A stretch of 56,316 bases of DNA. It comes from Alloprevotella sp. GTDB taxonomy: Bacteria; Bacteroidota; Bacteroidia; Bacteroidales; Muribaculaceae. Of this stretch, positions 1 through 7,525 are shown in pieces (position 1 is the stretch's first letter; each line of letters opens with the position of its first letter). A model generated the notes under the pieces. It was not told where the DNA came from and did not search any database. It was given only the letters and a program-made list of their open reading frames with translations. The stretch lies in assembly GCA_023663135.1 (NCBI GenBank), contig JAMPIE010000016.1:1-56316 (forward strand), written 5' to 3'. The position numbers and the translations under genes are program-made.

Positions 1-446
1 ACCATATGATAGCTTCCTATCTGGGGGCTATCGCCTAAATTTTACCGAACTATTGATAATAAAGAGGGCATAAATATACAAACCTTTGACAAAGAGTACC
101 TGGTTAGTTTCATGAATAGAAACGATAAAAAAGTTACACACCTTCTGATTACCAATTACTAAGCCGCCACTTTTATTGTGGAGAGGAACCTTTAGTGATG
201 CAATGTTGCGGTGATGTCGTCGGAGGAAAGGAGTGGTGGAGAGTGATATGTTTCGAGATCTATAGCGCATAGTGAATGTTATTATATCTTTGCAACAGAA
301 AAAGCTTCAGCCCAATGTCAAAAGTAAAAACTGACAGGTAAATAATCACATATTGGCGAATTATGCGTAACTTTGGGGCTTGATTGGAACGACGCGGTCT
401 TTTTCGACGCCCGGCAATCACTTTTATCCCCATCGTTATCACTCCA
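1..446. other. AT-rich leader region without a confident gene
   Basis: The first 330 bases are clearly richer in A+T than the rest of the window. I see no convincing intact gene. Short open stretches exist on both strands (for example 70-162 on the plus strand, and 28-270 on the minus strand), but none matches a family I know and the plus-strand pieces are broken by stops, so they may be decayed coding DNA. A promoter-like TATCTTTG lies at 285-292 and a TAACTTTG at 368-375; both point toward pdxA. Confidence 0.4.
368..375 (+). promoter_or_regulatory. Bacteroidota -7 element upstream of pdxA
   Basis: TAACTTTG matches the TAnnTTTG -7 consensus of the Bacteroidota primary sigma factor. Transcription would begin near 379, giving a leader of about 68 bases before the ATG at 447. 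No clear TTTG is seen at the expected -33 position. A second match (TATCTTTG, 285-292) could be an alternative upstream start. Confidence 0.5.
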
Positions 447-1544
447 ATGTCGCAAGATACTAAACCCGTCATAGGCATTACCCACGGAGACACCAACGGT
501 ATTGGCTATGAGGTGATACTCAAGACTCTCGAAGACACCCGTCTGCTCGAGATATGCACCCCGGTGGTCTACGGTTCGGCCCGCATGGCCGCCTACCACC
601 GCAAGGGAATGAACCTTCCTCAGGTAAACTTTACCGTGAGAGAAGAGATAGACGACCTCCCCGGCGACGACTATACTATGGTCAACGTCGTTGGCGAGGA
701 TGTGAAGATCGACCTCGGTCAGCCGTCACCCGTCGCCGGAGCTGCCGCCTTGGCCGCCCTTGAGAGAGCAACGGCCGACCTCCTCGACGGAAAGCTTGAT
801 GCTCTGGTTACCGCCCCTATCAACAAACACACTATCCAGGCACCGGGCTTTGACTTCCCGGGCCACACAGAATATCTCCAAGCCAAGGCCGACGATGGCT
901 CCGAGGCCCTCATGATAATGGTGGCAGGAGGGCTCAGAGTGGCCCTGGCCACGGCTCATATGCCCATCTCGGCCGTTCCCGCCGCCCTGACGCGCGAGAT
1001 GGTGGCCTCCAAGATCAGAGCATTCGACGCGTCGCTCCGACGCGACTTCGGCATAGTCCGCCCACGCATCGCCGTCCTGGCCCTTAACCCCCACTCCGGG
1101 GAGCATGGCCTCTTAGGCACGGAAGAGAGCGAAGTGATCTCGCCGGCCATCTTTGACGTCACCGCCGAGAAGATAGGAGCCTTCGGCCCCTATGCCGCCG
1201 ACGGCTTCTTTGGCTCAGCTCAGTGGACCCACTTTGACGGCGTCTTAGCCATGTATCACGACCAGGGGCTCGCCCCCTTTAAGACCGTTGCCATGGACTC
1301 TGGCGTCAACTTCACCGCCGGCCTCCCCTTCGTCCGCACATCGCCCGACCATGGCACCGGCTATGACATTGCCGGAAAAGGCATAGCCTCCCCCGAGTCG
1401 ATGAGAGCTGCCATCTATGAGGCCATCGACATTGCACGCCGCCGCATGGCCCACGAAGAGCGTACCGCCAATCCTCTGACCAAGCATTATCATGAGCGCT
1501 CGCGTCACGACGCATCGCTCGACCTTTCTAAATCTGACGACTGA
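447..1544 (+). CDS. pdxA: 4-hydroxythreonine-4-phosphate dehydrogenase PdxA
   Basis: Predicted 365-residue enzyme of the DXP-dependent pyridoxal 5'-phosphate pathway, oxidising 4-phosphohydroxy-L-threonine with NAD(P), cytosolic. Family motifs are visible: the N-terminal ITHGDTNGIGYE, the substrate loop TAPINKHTI followed by FPGHTEYL, and the C-terminal metal and substrate segment HDQGLAPFK with TSPDHGTGYDIAGKG. The reading frame can be extended back to a TTG at 384, but the ATG at 447 (MSQDTKP) places the conserved start of the fold correctly. It is followed after 6 bases by the nucleotidyltransferase gene, so it is probably co-transcribed with the inositol-lipid-like genes, although its own role is vitamin B6 synthesis. 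No key residue looks missing. Confidence 0.93.
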   Translation: MSQDTKPVIGITHGDTNGIGYEVILKTLEDTRLLEICTPVVYGSARMAAYHRKGMNLPQVNFTVREEIDDLPGDDYTMVNVVGEDVKIDLGQPSPVAGAAALAALERATADLLDGKLDALVTAPINKHTIQAPGFDFPGHTEYLQAKADDGSEALMIMVAGGLRVALATAHMPISAVPAALTREMVASKIRAFDASLRRDFGIVRPRIAVLALNPHSGEHGLLGTEESEVISPAIFDVTAEKIGAFGPYAADGFFGSAQWTHFDGVLAMYHDQGLAPFKTVAMDSGVNFTAGLPFVRTSPDHGTGYDIAGKGIASPESMRAAIYEAIDIARRRMAHEERTANPLTKHYHERSRHDASLDLSKSDD

Positions 1545-1550
1545 CCCAAC

Positions 1551-2261
1551 ATGAACTATGCCATAATAGCAGCGGGCGAAGGCTCGCGCCTGCGACAAGA
1601 GGGGGTGGAGCTCCCCAAGCCCCTGGTGATGCTCGACGGGAAGCCCATGATAGGGCGCCTCATCGACATCTTCATGAGCTGCAACCCCGAGAGCCTCACC
1701 ATCATTGTCAACGAGCAGATGACCGAGGTGGCCGACTACCTGCGCTCGCTCCGCCTGCCTGTCCCCCTGCGCCTGACGGTCAAGTCTACCCCAAGCTCCA
1801 TGCACTCCTTCTATGAGGTGAGCCGGGCCCTCCCCCCCGAGGCTTCCCACGGAAAATTCTGCCTCACAACGGTTGACACAATCTTCCGCCGCGACGACTT
1901 CATCCGCTACATCGAGGCCTTTGAGGCCGACAACAGCTGCGACGGATACATGGCCGTCACTCCCTTCATCGACGACGAGAAGCCCCTCTACGTGGCCACA
2001 TCCTCAGATCTCGACATCACCGGCTTCCTCGACGCCCCCGCCCCGGGTGTGAAATATGTCTCAGGCGGCATCTATGGCTTGACCGCCCCCGCAATCGACA
2101 TCCTCGAGCAATGTATGGCCTCGGGCGCCAGCCGCATGCGCAACTATCAGCGTGCCCTCGTCGCCGCCGGTCTTCGCCTCAAAGCCTTCCCCATTCCCAA
2201 GATTGTCGACGTCGACCACGCCTCCGACATCCCCGGCGCCGAGCTCTTTATACGATCATAA
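1551..2261 (+). CDS. Nucleotidyltransferase (NTP-transferase family), inositol-lipid-type cluster
   Basis: A 236-residue protein with the N-terminal nucleotide-binding signature of sugar-1-phosphate nucleotidyltransferases: AAGEGSRL at residues 7-14, followed by PKPLVMLDGKPMI. A later TTVDT segment probably supplies the metal-binding Asp. Such enzymes activate a phosphorylated alcohol or sugar with CTP or UTP. It sits 6 bases after pdxA and 15 bases before the ATP-grasp gene. The neighbourhood (CDP-alcohol phosphotransferase, HAD phosphatase, inositol-phosphate synthase) suggests it makes a nucleotide-activated head group, perhaps CDP-inositol or another polar group. The substrate is inferred, not seen. 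Confidence 0.75.
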   Translation: MNYAIIAAGEGSRLRQEGVELPKPLVMLDGKPMIGRLIDIFMSCNPESLTIIVNEQMTEVADYLRSLRLPVPLRLTVKSTPSSMHSFYEVSRALPPEASHGKFCLTTVDTIFRRDDFIRYIEAFEADNSCDGYMAVTPFIDDEKPLYVATSSDLDITGFLDAPAPGVKYVSGGIYGLTAPAIDILEQCMASGASRMRNYQRALVAAGLRLKAFPIPKIVDVDHASDIPGAELFIRS

Positions 2262-2276
2262 CCCATCACCCGTCAC

Positions 2277-3155
2277 ATGGCAGACACCAAGATAGCCGGC
2301 ATAATGAGGGCCGGCGCTTATTCACCCAATCATATAGGCAACGATGCCGCCATCTTCAACCTCGTGGCCGAGCAGCTGCGCAAGCGCGGCTATGAAGTCA
2401 ACGTCTACTCTGAAGAACAGCTCCAAGCCGGGGCTCTCCAAGGCGAAGATGTGATTGTCAACATGTGTCGAGAGCAGAAGTCAATCGCCCTGCTTCAACA
2501 GATGGAAGATGATGGGCGCCTGGTGATCAACTCGGGCTACGGCATCGAAAACTGTACCCGCGAGCGGATGACACGCATCCTCGTAGGCTCCGGAGTCCCT
2601 TACCCCGAGAGTGTCATTGTCAACACCGACGAGGCTGTCACCTCGGCCCTCAAGAAGGCCGGAATCACTCGCGGCTGGATCAAGCGCGGCGACTTCCATG
2701 CCATGCACAAAGAGGATGTGAGTTACGTGCGTCACCCCGAGGAGGCGCAGGAGGTGCTTCAGGAATATTTCTTGCGCGGCATCAGAAGAGCCGTAATCAA
2801 CATCCACCTCGAGGGAGACCTCATCAAGTTTTACGGCGTCCGTGACACCAACTACTTCTTCTGGTTTTACCCCTATGATGAGGGTCACTCCAAGTATGGC
2901 CACGAGGCAATCAACGGCCACTCCAAAGGGATTCCCTTTGAGCTCCCAACACTGAAGAAGATATGCGCAAAGGCAGCCGAGGCCCTCGATGTGGTGGTCT
3001 ACGGAGGTGACTGCATCGTCTCGCCCGACGGCACCATCCGCATCATCGACTTCAACGACTGGCCATCCTTTGCCCCATGCCGCGACAAGGCCGCCCCCAA
3101 CATTGCAAAGGCCATTATCAATCTCATCAAGAAACACTCCGACAGCAATATATGA
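2277..3155 (+). CDS. ATP-grasp-fold protein of the inositol-lipid-type cluster
   Basis: A 292-residue protein whose second half looks like an ATP-grasp domain: WIKRGDFHAM (nucleotide lysine), a central acidic IHLEGDLIKFYGV strand, then GGDCIVSPDG and IIDFNDWPSF, where the Asp and Asn would bind Mg-ATP. The N-terminal part resembles a pre-ATP-grasp fold (AGIMRAGAYS, NMCREQKS). ATP-grasp enzymes ligate a carboxylate to an amine or phosphorylate a small molecule. No substrate can be read from the sequence. It overlaps the CDP-alcohol phosphotransferase start by 4 bases (ATGA), so the two are translationally coupled, which supports a shared lipid head-group pathway. Confidence 0.65.
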   Translation: MADTKIAGIMRAGAYSPNHIGNDAAIFNLVAEQLRKRGYEVNVYSEEQLQAGALQGEDVIVNMCREQKSIALLQQMEDDGRLVINSGYGIENCTRERMTRILVGSGVPYPESVIVNTDEAVTSALKKAGITRGWIKRGDFHAMHKEDVSYVRHPEEAQEVLQEYFLRGIRRAVINIHLEGDLIKFYGVRDTNYFFWFYPYDEGHSKYGHEAINGHSKGIPFELPTLKKICAKAAEALDVVVYGGDCIVSPDGTIRIIDFNDWPSFAPCRDKAAPNIAKAIINLIKKHSDSNI

Positions 3156-4135
3156 CATCTCCATCTGCCGCCACCGCGGCTCCATCGGCCTGGCAAAGAC
3201 TCAAAGCCGACTATCAAGCCACGCTCAAGTCAAGCGACACCGAGGAGGGTATCGACCTGGTATTCTACCGGCCCATAGGCTATGCCTGGGCGCGCTTGGC
3301 CAAGGCCTTCGGCATCACACCCAACGCCATCACCATTGCATCTATCTTCCTCGGCGTAGGCGCCGGCATATGCTTCTATTACCCGACGCTCTGGATCAAC
3401 ATCATTGGCATGCTCCTGCTCATCTGGGCCAACTCCTTTGACAGCGCCGACGGTCAGTTGGCCCGCATGACCCACCAGTATTCTCGCATAGGACGAATCC
3501 TCGATGGCCTCTCGGGCGACTTCTGGTTTGCCACAATCTATGTGGCCATATGCCTGCGCGAGGTCAATACCTCGCCCTTCTTCATGGCCCACCCCTGGGT
3601 CATCTGGACCATAGCCGTTGCCGCCGGCATATGCCATGCCAAGCAAGCCGCCATGGCCGATTGCTACCGCCAGCTCCACCTTTTCTTCCTCAAAGGGGAG
3701 GAGGGAAGCGAGCTCGAAGATTATAATGCCTTGCGACAGAAACTGGCCACCCTCTCCTGGCGCCGCAACTTTTGGCAGAGGCTCACCCTCACCTTCTACA
3801 CCAACTATACTCGTCAACAGGAGGCAACGTCCCCGGCCATGCAGGAGCTCCGCCGAGAGCTCCGCGCTCGCTACGGCTCCGAGCCTGCCCCCAAGGCCTT
3901 CCGCGACCGCTTCAGGAGCCTGAGCCTCCCGCTGATGAAATATACTAACATCCTCTCATTCAACTGGCGGACGATCGCTCTCTTCGCTTCCCTCTTCCTG
4001 ACCATGCCATGGCTTTATTTTGTCTTTGAACTCGTGGTGCTCAATATCCTCATGGCCCAGATGATATGGAGACATGAGCGCTTTTGCCGACGTCTCACCC
4101 TTGACCTGCGCGATGGAAAATATCCTCAAGATTAA
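3152..4135 (+). CDS. CDP-alcohol phosphatidyltransferase family membrane enzyme (putative phosphatidylinositol-phosphate synthase)
   Basis: A 327-residue membrane protein. After about 40 hydrophilic residues comes the CDP-alcohol phosphotransferase signature: D97-SA-D100-G101-QL-A104-R105, then G114, D118 and D123. The usual motif ends D-x3-D; here it reads DGLSGD, that is D-x4-D. Hydrophobic segments near 60-95, 125-155 and the C-terminus (about 275-310) are likely membrane spans; a long charged insert lies between. The family transfers a phosphoalcohol from CMP; in a cluster with inositol-phosphate synthase and a phosphatase, phosphatidylinositol-phosphate synthesis is the natural guess. 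The ATG at 3152 overlaps the upstream stop (ATGA); the longer frame from 3077 lies inside the upstream gene and is rejected. Confidence 0.8.
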   Translation: MTSPSAATAAPSAWQRLKADYQATLKSSDTEEGIDLVFYRPIGYAWARLAKAFGITPNAITIASIFLGVGAGICFYYPTLWINIIGMLLLIWANSFDSADGQLARMTHQYSRIGRILDGLSGDFWFATIYVAICLREVNTSPFFMAHPWVIWTIAVAAGICHAKQAAMADCYRQLHLFFLKGEEGSELEDYNALRQKLATLSWRRNFWQRLTLTFYTNYTRQQEATSPAMQELRRELRARYGSEPAPKAFRDRFRSLSLPLMKYTNILSFNWRTIALFASLFLTMPWLYFVFELVVLNILMAQMIWRHERFCRRLTLDLRDGKYPQD

Positions 4136-4826
4136 AGGAATAATATTTGACTATGGCGGAACCATCGACTCCCGCGGCGACCACTGGAGCGAGGTGATAT
4201 GGCGCGGCTACCGGGCTGCCGGGGTAGAGATAGACAAGTCTACTTTCCGCGACGCATATGTCTATGCCGAAAGAGAGCTCGCTCGCACTCGCCACATCCT
4301 CCCTCACCACAATTTCCTCGACCTGCTCCGTATCAAGATGGCTCTGGAATTTGGATGGCTCCAAGACAACGGCCATCTCGCCGCTTGCTCCACCGGCGAC
4401 AACCCCGAGAAAGTGGCCCTATACTGCTATGAGGCCGCCAAGGAGTCAATCGCCGAAGCCCGCCCTACGCTTGACTATCTCTATGAGCGCTATCCGATGG
4501 TGCTCGTGAGCAACTTCTATGGCAATGTGGAAGCTGTCTTGACCGACTTTGAGCTGCGCCGCTACTTCCGCGCCATCATAGAGAGCGCCGTGGTGGGTAT
4601 CCGCAAGCCCGACCCCGCAATCTTCTCCCTCGGCGTCGATGCCCTCGCCCTCTCCCCTGACGAAGTGCTTGTCGTGGGCGACTCCCTCCGAAAAGACATC
4701 CTTCCGGCCGAAAGCATTGGATGCCAGACCGCCTGGCTTAAAGGCAAGGGATGGACTGCCGAGGAAGATGCCGCCATCCACCCCTCACAGATATCCAGTC
4801 TTGAGGCCCTGCGGCAGATGCTTTAA
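4113..4826 (+). CDS. HAD-superfamily hydrolase (putative phosphatidylinositol-phosphate phosphatase)
   Basis: A 237-residue HAD hydrolase. Motif I is FDYGGTID, in which the nucleophile Asp is present but the second acidic residue of the usual DxD is Gly, as in some other HAD phosphatases. Motif II is LVSNFYGN, motif III is RKPDP, and motif IV is VVGDSLRKD. The start at 4113 lies 23 bases inside the preceding gene and gives a normal HAD N-terminus; an in-frame start at 4074 would add residues encoded inside that gene. Its place between a CDP-alcohol phosphotransferase and myo-inositol-phosphate synthase suggests dephosphorylation of phosphatidylinositol phosphate, but the substrate is inferred. 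Confidence 0.8.
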   Translation: MENILKIKGIIFDYGGTIDSRGDHWSEVIWRGYRAAGVEIDKSTFRDAYVYAERELARTRHILPHHNFLDLLRIKMALEFGWLQDNGHLAACSTGDNPEKVALYCYEAAKESIAEARPTLDYLYERYPMVLVSNFYGNVEAVLTDFELRRYFRAIIESAVVGIRKPDPAIFSLGVDALALSPDEVLVVGDSLRKDILPAESIGCQTAWLKGKGWTAEEDAAIHPSQISSLEALRQML

Positions 4827-4957
4827 TGCTTGTCGAGCCATGAAAAACATCTCATGTAGACTTGATAAACATTAACACATAACGATGTAAGTGGCTGACA
4901 AATTAAGCATATTTAACACTCAAGGCCAAAATTTATTATTTTTAACATTAGGCAAAG

Positions 4958-4996
4958 CCTTTTTCTTGGACATTCTTTGAATAATTAAGAAAAAGG
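4958..4996. repeat. 10-base perfect inverted repeat around the ino1 -33 element
   Basis: CCTTTTTCTT at 4958-4967 is the exact reverse complement of AAGAAAAAGG at 4987-4996. The arms bracket the TTTG (-33) element and the right arm ends three bases before the -7 element, a position suited to an operator. A short hairpin AGGCAAAGCCT (4950-4960) overlaps the left arm and could weakly terminate the upstream operon. Function is inferred from position only. Confidence 0.4.
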
Positions 4997-5007
4997 GCGT
5001 AACTTTG
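4976..5007 (+). promoter_or_regulatory. Promoter of myo-inositol-phosphate synthase gene
   Basis: TTTG at 4976-4979 and TAACTTTG at 5000-5007 are separated by 20 bases and match the Bacteroidota -33/-7 arrangement. Predicted transcription start is near 5011, leaving a leader of about 83 bases. Its presence means the synthase can be expressed independently of the upstream lipid genes. Confidence 0.7.
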
Positions 5008-5093
5008 ACCCGCTTTTCCCCTAAAGCGCCAATCTCCTCATCACATACCCACTGATAACAAACAACAAAAATACCATTCTCCCACCACCAATC

Positions 5094-6401
5094 ATGAAAC
5101 AGACCAATGTAAAGCCCGCCAATGGTAAGCTGGGCGTACTCGTAGTAGGTCTCGGCGCCGTGTCAACCACATTCATGACCGGCGTCCTCATGGCCCGCAA
5201 AGGTCTTGCTAAGCCCGTCGGCTCCATGACCCAATACGACAAGATCCGTGTTGGCAAAGGCGCTGATAAAAAATATCTCCACTATAAAGACATCGTCCCC
5301 ATCGCTGCCCTCGACGACATCGTCTTCGGATCATGGGACGTCTATCCCGAAAATGCCTATGAGAGCGCCATCAACGCCGAGGTGCTCAAAGAAAAAGACA
5401 TCAACCCCGTAAAGGATGAGCTCCTGGCGATCAAGCCCATGAAGGCTGCCTTTGACAAGAACTATGCCAAGCGCCTCGACGGCAATAACGTCAAGGACGT
5501 CAAAGACCGCTGGGATATGACCGAGCAGATCCGCGAAGACATCCGCCGCTTCAAGAAGGAGACCGGCGTTGACCGCGTAGTGGTGCTCTGGGCTGCCTCT
5601 ACCGAGGTGTATGTACCCGTTGACGAAAAGATCCACGGCTCACTCGAGGCTCTCGAGGCTGCTATGAAGGCCGACGACAAAGAGCACATTGCCCCCTCGA
5701 TGTGTTATGCCTATGCCGCCCTCTCTGAAGGCGCACCCTTCATCATGGGCGCCCCCAACACCACCGTTGACATCCCCGCCATGTGGGAGCTCTCAGAGAA
5801 GACCGGGATGCCCATCGCCGGTAAGGACTTCAAGACCGGTCAGACACTCGTAAAGAGCGGCTTTGCCCCCATCATAGGCACCCGTTGCCTCGGCCTCTCA
5901 GGCTGGTTCTCAACCAACATCTTAGGCAACCGCGACGGCCTCGTGCTCGACGAGCCCGCCAACTTCCGCACCAAGGAAGTGAGCAAGCTCTCCACCCTCG
6001 AGTCAATCCTCGTGCCCGAAGAGCAGCCCGACCTCTACACCGACTACTATCACAAGGTGCGCATCAACTATTATCCCCCGCGCAACGATAACAAAGAGGG
6101 CTGGGACAACATCGACATCTTCGGCTGGATGGGCTATCCCATGCAGATCAAGATCAACTTCCTTTGTCGCGACTCCATCCTCGCAGCGCCCCTCTGCCTT
6201 GACCTCGTCTTGCTGAGCGACCTCGCCGCTCGCGCCGGCCGTCACGGTATCCAGCGCTTCCTCTCCTTCTTCCTCAAGAGCCCGATGCACGACTACACCA
6301 AGGGTGAGGTGCCCGTCAACCACCTCTTCCAGCAGTATGTCATGCTCAAAAACGCCCTCCGCGAGATGGGCGGCTATGAGGCCGACGAAGAGATTGACTA
6401 A
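5094..6401 (+). CDS. ino1: myo-Inositol-1-phosphate synthase
   Basis: A 435-residue NAD-dependent isomerase converting glucose 6-phosphate to inositol 1-phosphate. The Rossmann glycine-rich loop VVGLGAVSTTF begins near residue 17, and the catalytic-domain segments APNTTVDIPAMWEL, AGKDFKTGQT and GWFSTNILGNRDG are typical of the family. The fold covers the whole length with no truncation. The gene has its own promoter 90 bases upstream and a strong hairpin after the stop (6421-6459). With the four preceding genes it forms a unit similar in content to the Bacteroides thetaiotaomicron inositol-lipid locus described by Heaver and colleagues, so it very likely feeds phosphatidylinositol or inositol-sphingolipid synthesis. 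Confidence 0.92.
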   Translation: MKQTNVKPANGKLGVLVVGLGAVSTTFMTGVLMARKGLAKPVGSMTQYDKIRVGKGADKKYLHYKDIVPIAALDDIVFGSWDVYPENAYESAINAEVLKEKDINPVKDELLAIKPMKAAFDKNYAKRLDGNNVKDVKDRWDMTEQIREDIRRFKKETGVDRVVVLWAASTEVYVPVDEKIHGSLEALEAAMKADDKEHIAPSMCYAYAALSEGAPFIMGAPNTTVDIPAMWELSEKTGMPIAGKDFKTGQTLVKSGFAPIIGTRCLGLSGWFSTNILGNRDGLVLDEPANFRTKEVSKLSTLESILVPEEQPDLYTDYYHKVRINYYPPRNDNKEGWDNIDIFGWMGYPMQIKINFLCRDSILAAPLCLDLVLLSDLAARAGRHGIQRFLSFFLKSPMHDYTKGEVPVNHLFQQYVMLKNALREMGGYEADEEID

Positions 6402-6420
6402 ATCCACAACTGACACACCC

Positions 6421-6459
6421 GGAGGGGCCGCGCGGAAATCCACTACGCTCGGCCCCTCC
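6421..6459 (+). terminator. Hairpin downstream of ino1
   Basis: GGAGGGGCCG (6421-6430) pairs perfectly with CGGCCCCTCC (6450-6459) across a 19-base loop, 20 bases after the ino1 stop. The following T-run is poor (ACGTATTTCG), so it may be an imperfect terminator or an mRNA-stabilising stem. Confidence 0.55.
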
Positions 6460-6501
6460 GACGTATTTCGACAGACCTAAGACCATCTCCATCATACCCT
6501 T

Positions 6502-6888
6502 ATGCTCAAAGCATTCCTGTCAATCTTCCTCGGCGGAGGAATAGGAAGCGTCCTGCGCTATGCAGTGCAGCTCCTGATGCACGAGCGCATCACTGCCTAT
6601 AACTTCCCCTGGGCCACCTTTACCGTCAACATCGTCGGCAGCTTCCTCATAGGCCTCTTCTACGCGCTAAGCGACCGTCTCAACCTCCCCCACGAGACAC
6701 GCCTACTCCTCACCGCCGGCCTCTGCGGCGGCTTCACCACCTTCTCCACCCTGAGCAACGACACCTTGCTCATGCTCCGCCATGGCGAATGGGCGCTATG
6801 CCTCATCTACATAGCCCTCTCGGTGACCCTCGGGGCCGGCGTGTGCCTCCTCGGCGCCATGGCCGGAGAGCCCGCCCGGCCGGCCTGA
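6502..6888 (+). CDS. crcB: Fluoride-specific ion channel FluC/CrcB
   Basis: A 128-residue, four-span membrane protein of the CrcB/Fluc family, which exports fluoride as a dual-topology dimer. Visible family motifs are GGGIGSVLRY near the N-terminus, NIVGSFLIG in the second span, and GFCGG-like GLCGGFTTFSTLSND containing the Phe residues and break helix of the third span. Length is normal. No fluoride riboswitch consensus was found in the 100 bases upstream. Confidence 0.93.
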   Translation: MLKAFLSIFLGGGIGSVLRYAVQLLMHERITAYNFPWATFTVNIVGSFLIGLFYALSDRLNLPHETRLLLTAGLCGGFTTFSTLSNDTLLMLRHGEWALCLIYIALSVTLGAGVCLLGAMAGEPARPA

Positions 6889-6975
6889 GCATCAAGCCAT
6901 CACCCTCCGACGGCGAGGCATAGCCAGTATCCATTTTTCTCAATCATTAGTGGAGGGCAAATGTAGAAAAAATTG

Positions 6976-6983
6976 TAACTTTG
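6976..6983 (+). promoter_or_regulatory. -7 element upstream of the YqeY-like gene
   Basis: TAACTTTG matches TAnnTTTG; start of transcription would be near 6987, 36 bases before the ATG at 7023. No good -33 TTTG is visible. It may drive the gene series through serS and the methyltransferase. Confidence 0.5.
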
Positions 6984-7022
6984 CCGATTGAAACATACAT
7001 TCATGCCATTCAACGATAAATC

Positions 7023-7475
7023 ATGGATTTATTTGACAAAATATCGGCCGATATAAAGGCTGCAATGCTCGCCCGCGAGAAGGTGCGCCTCGAGACTCTG
7101 CGAGGTATCAAGAAGGAGTTCCTTGAAGCCAAGACGGCCAAGGGAGCCGATGGCTCTCTGTCCGATGCCACCGCTCTGAAAATCCTCGCAAAGATGGCCA
7201 AGCAGAGACGCGAGACCGCCGTGGTCTATGCCGAACAGGCTCGGCAAGACCTGGCCGACAATGAGCTGGCCGAGGCCGCTGTCATCGAGGAATATCTGCC
7301 CAAGGCTATGAGCAATGAGGAGCTCCGCGCTGAGCTCACCGCCATCATCGCCGAGACCGGTGCCACGTCGGCCAAGGAGATGGGCAAGGTGATGGGCGTG
7401 GCGTCCAAGCGCCTCGCCGGTAGAGCCGACGGCCGCGCCATATCAGAGATGGTAAAGACACTGCTCAACCAATAA
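7023..7475 (+). CDS. GatB/YqeY domain-containing protein
   Basis: A 150-residue, helix-rich cytosolic protein of the YqeY family, which shares its fold with the tail domain of the GatB subunit of tRNA amidotransferase. The characteristic segments are present: KIKAAMLAREK-like DIKAAMLAREKVRLETLRGIK at the start, EEYLPKAMSNEEL in the middle and GKVMGVASKRLAGRADGR near the end. Function of stand-alone YqeY is unsettled; tRNA contact is a family-based guess. It lies 50 bases upstream of serS, on the same strand. Confidence 0.88.
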   Translation: MDLFDKISADIKAAMLAREKVRLETLRGIKKEFLEAKTAKGADGSLSDATALKILAKMAKQRRETAVVYAEQARQDLADNELAEAAVIEEYLPKAMSNEELRAELTAIIAETGATSAKEMGKVMGVASKRLAGRADGRAISEMVKTLLNQ

Positions 7476-7525
7476 TGGCCCTCAGGCATCAATAACCCCA
7501 TCACATATCCCCCCCACGATTAATT

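Noticed and set aside
6402..6501. Fluoride riboswitch upstream of crcB
   Set aside because: No GGnGATGG-like core or pseudoknot pairing is visible; the only structure is the ino1 hairpin.
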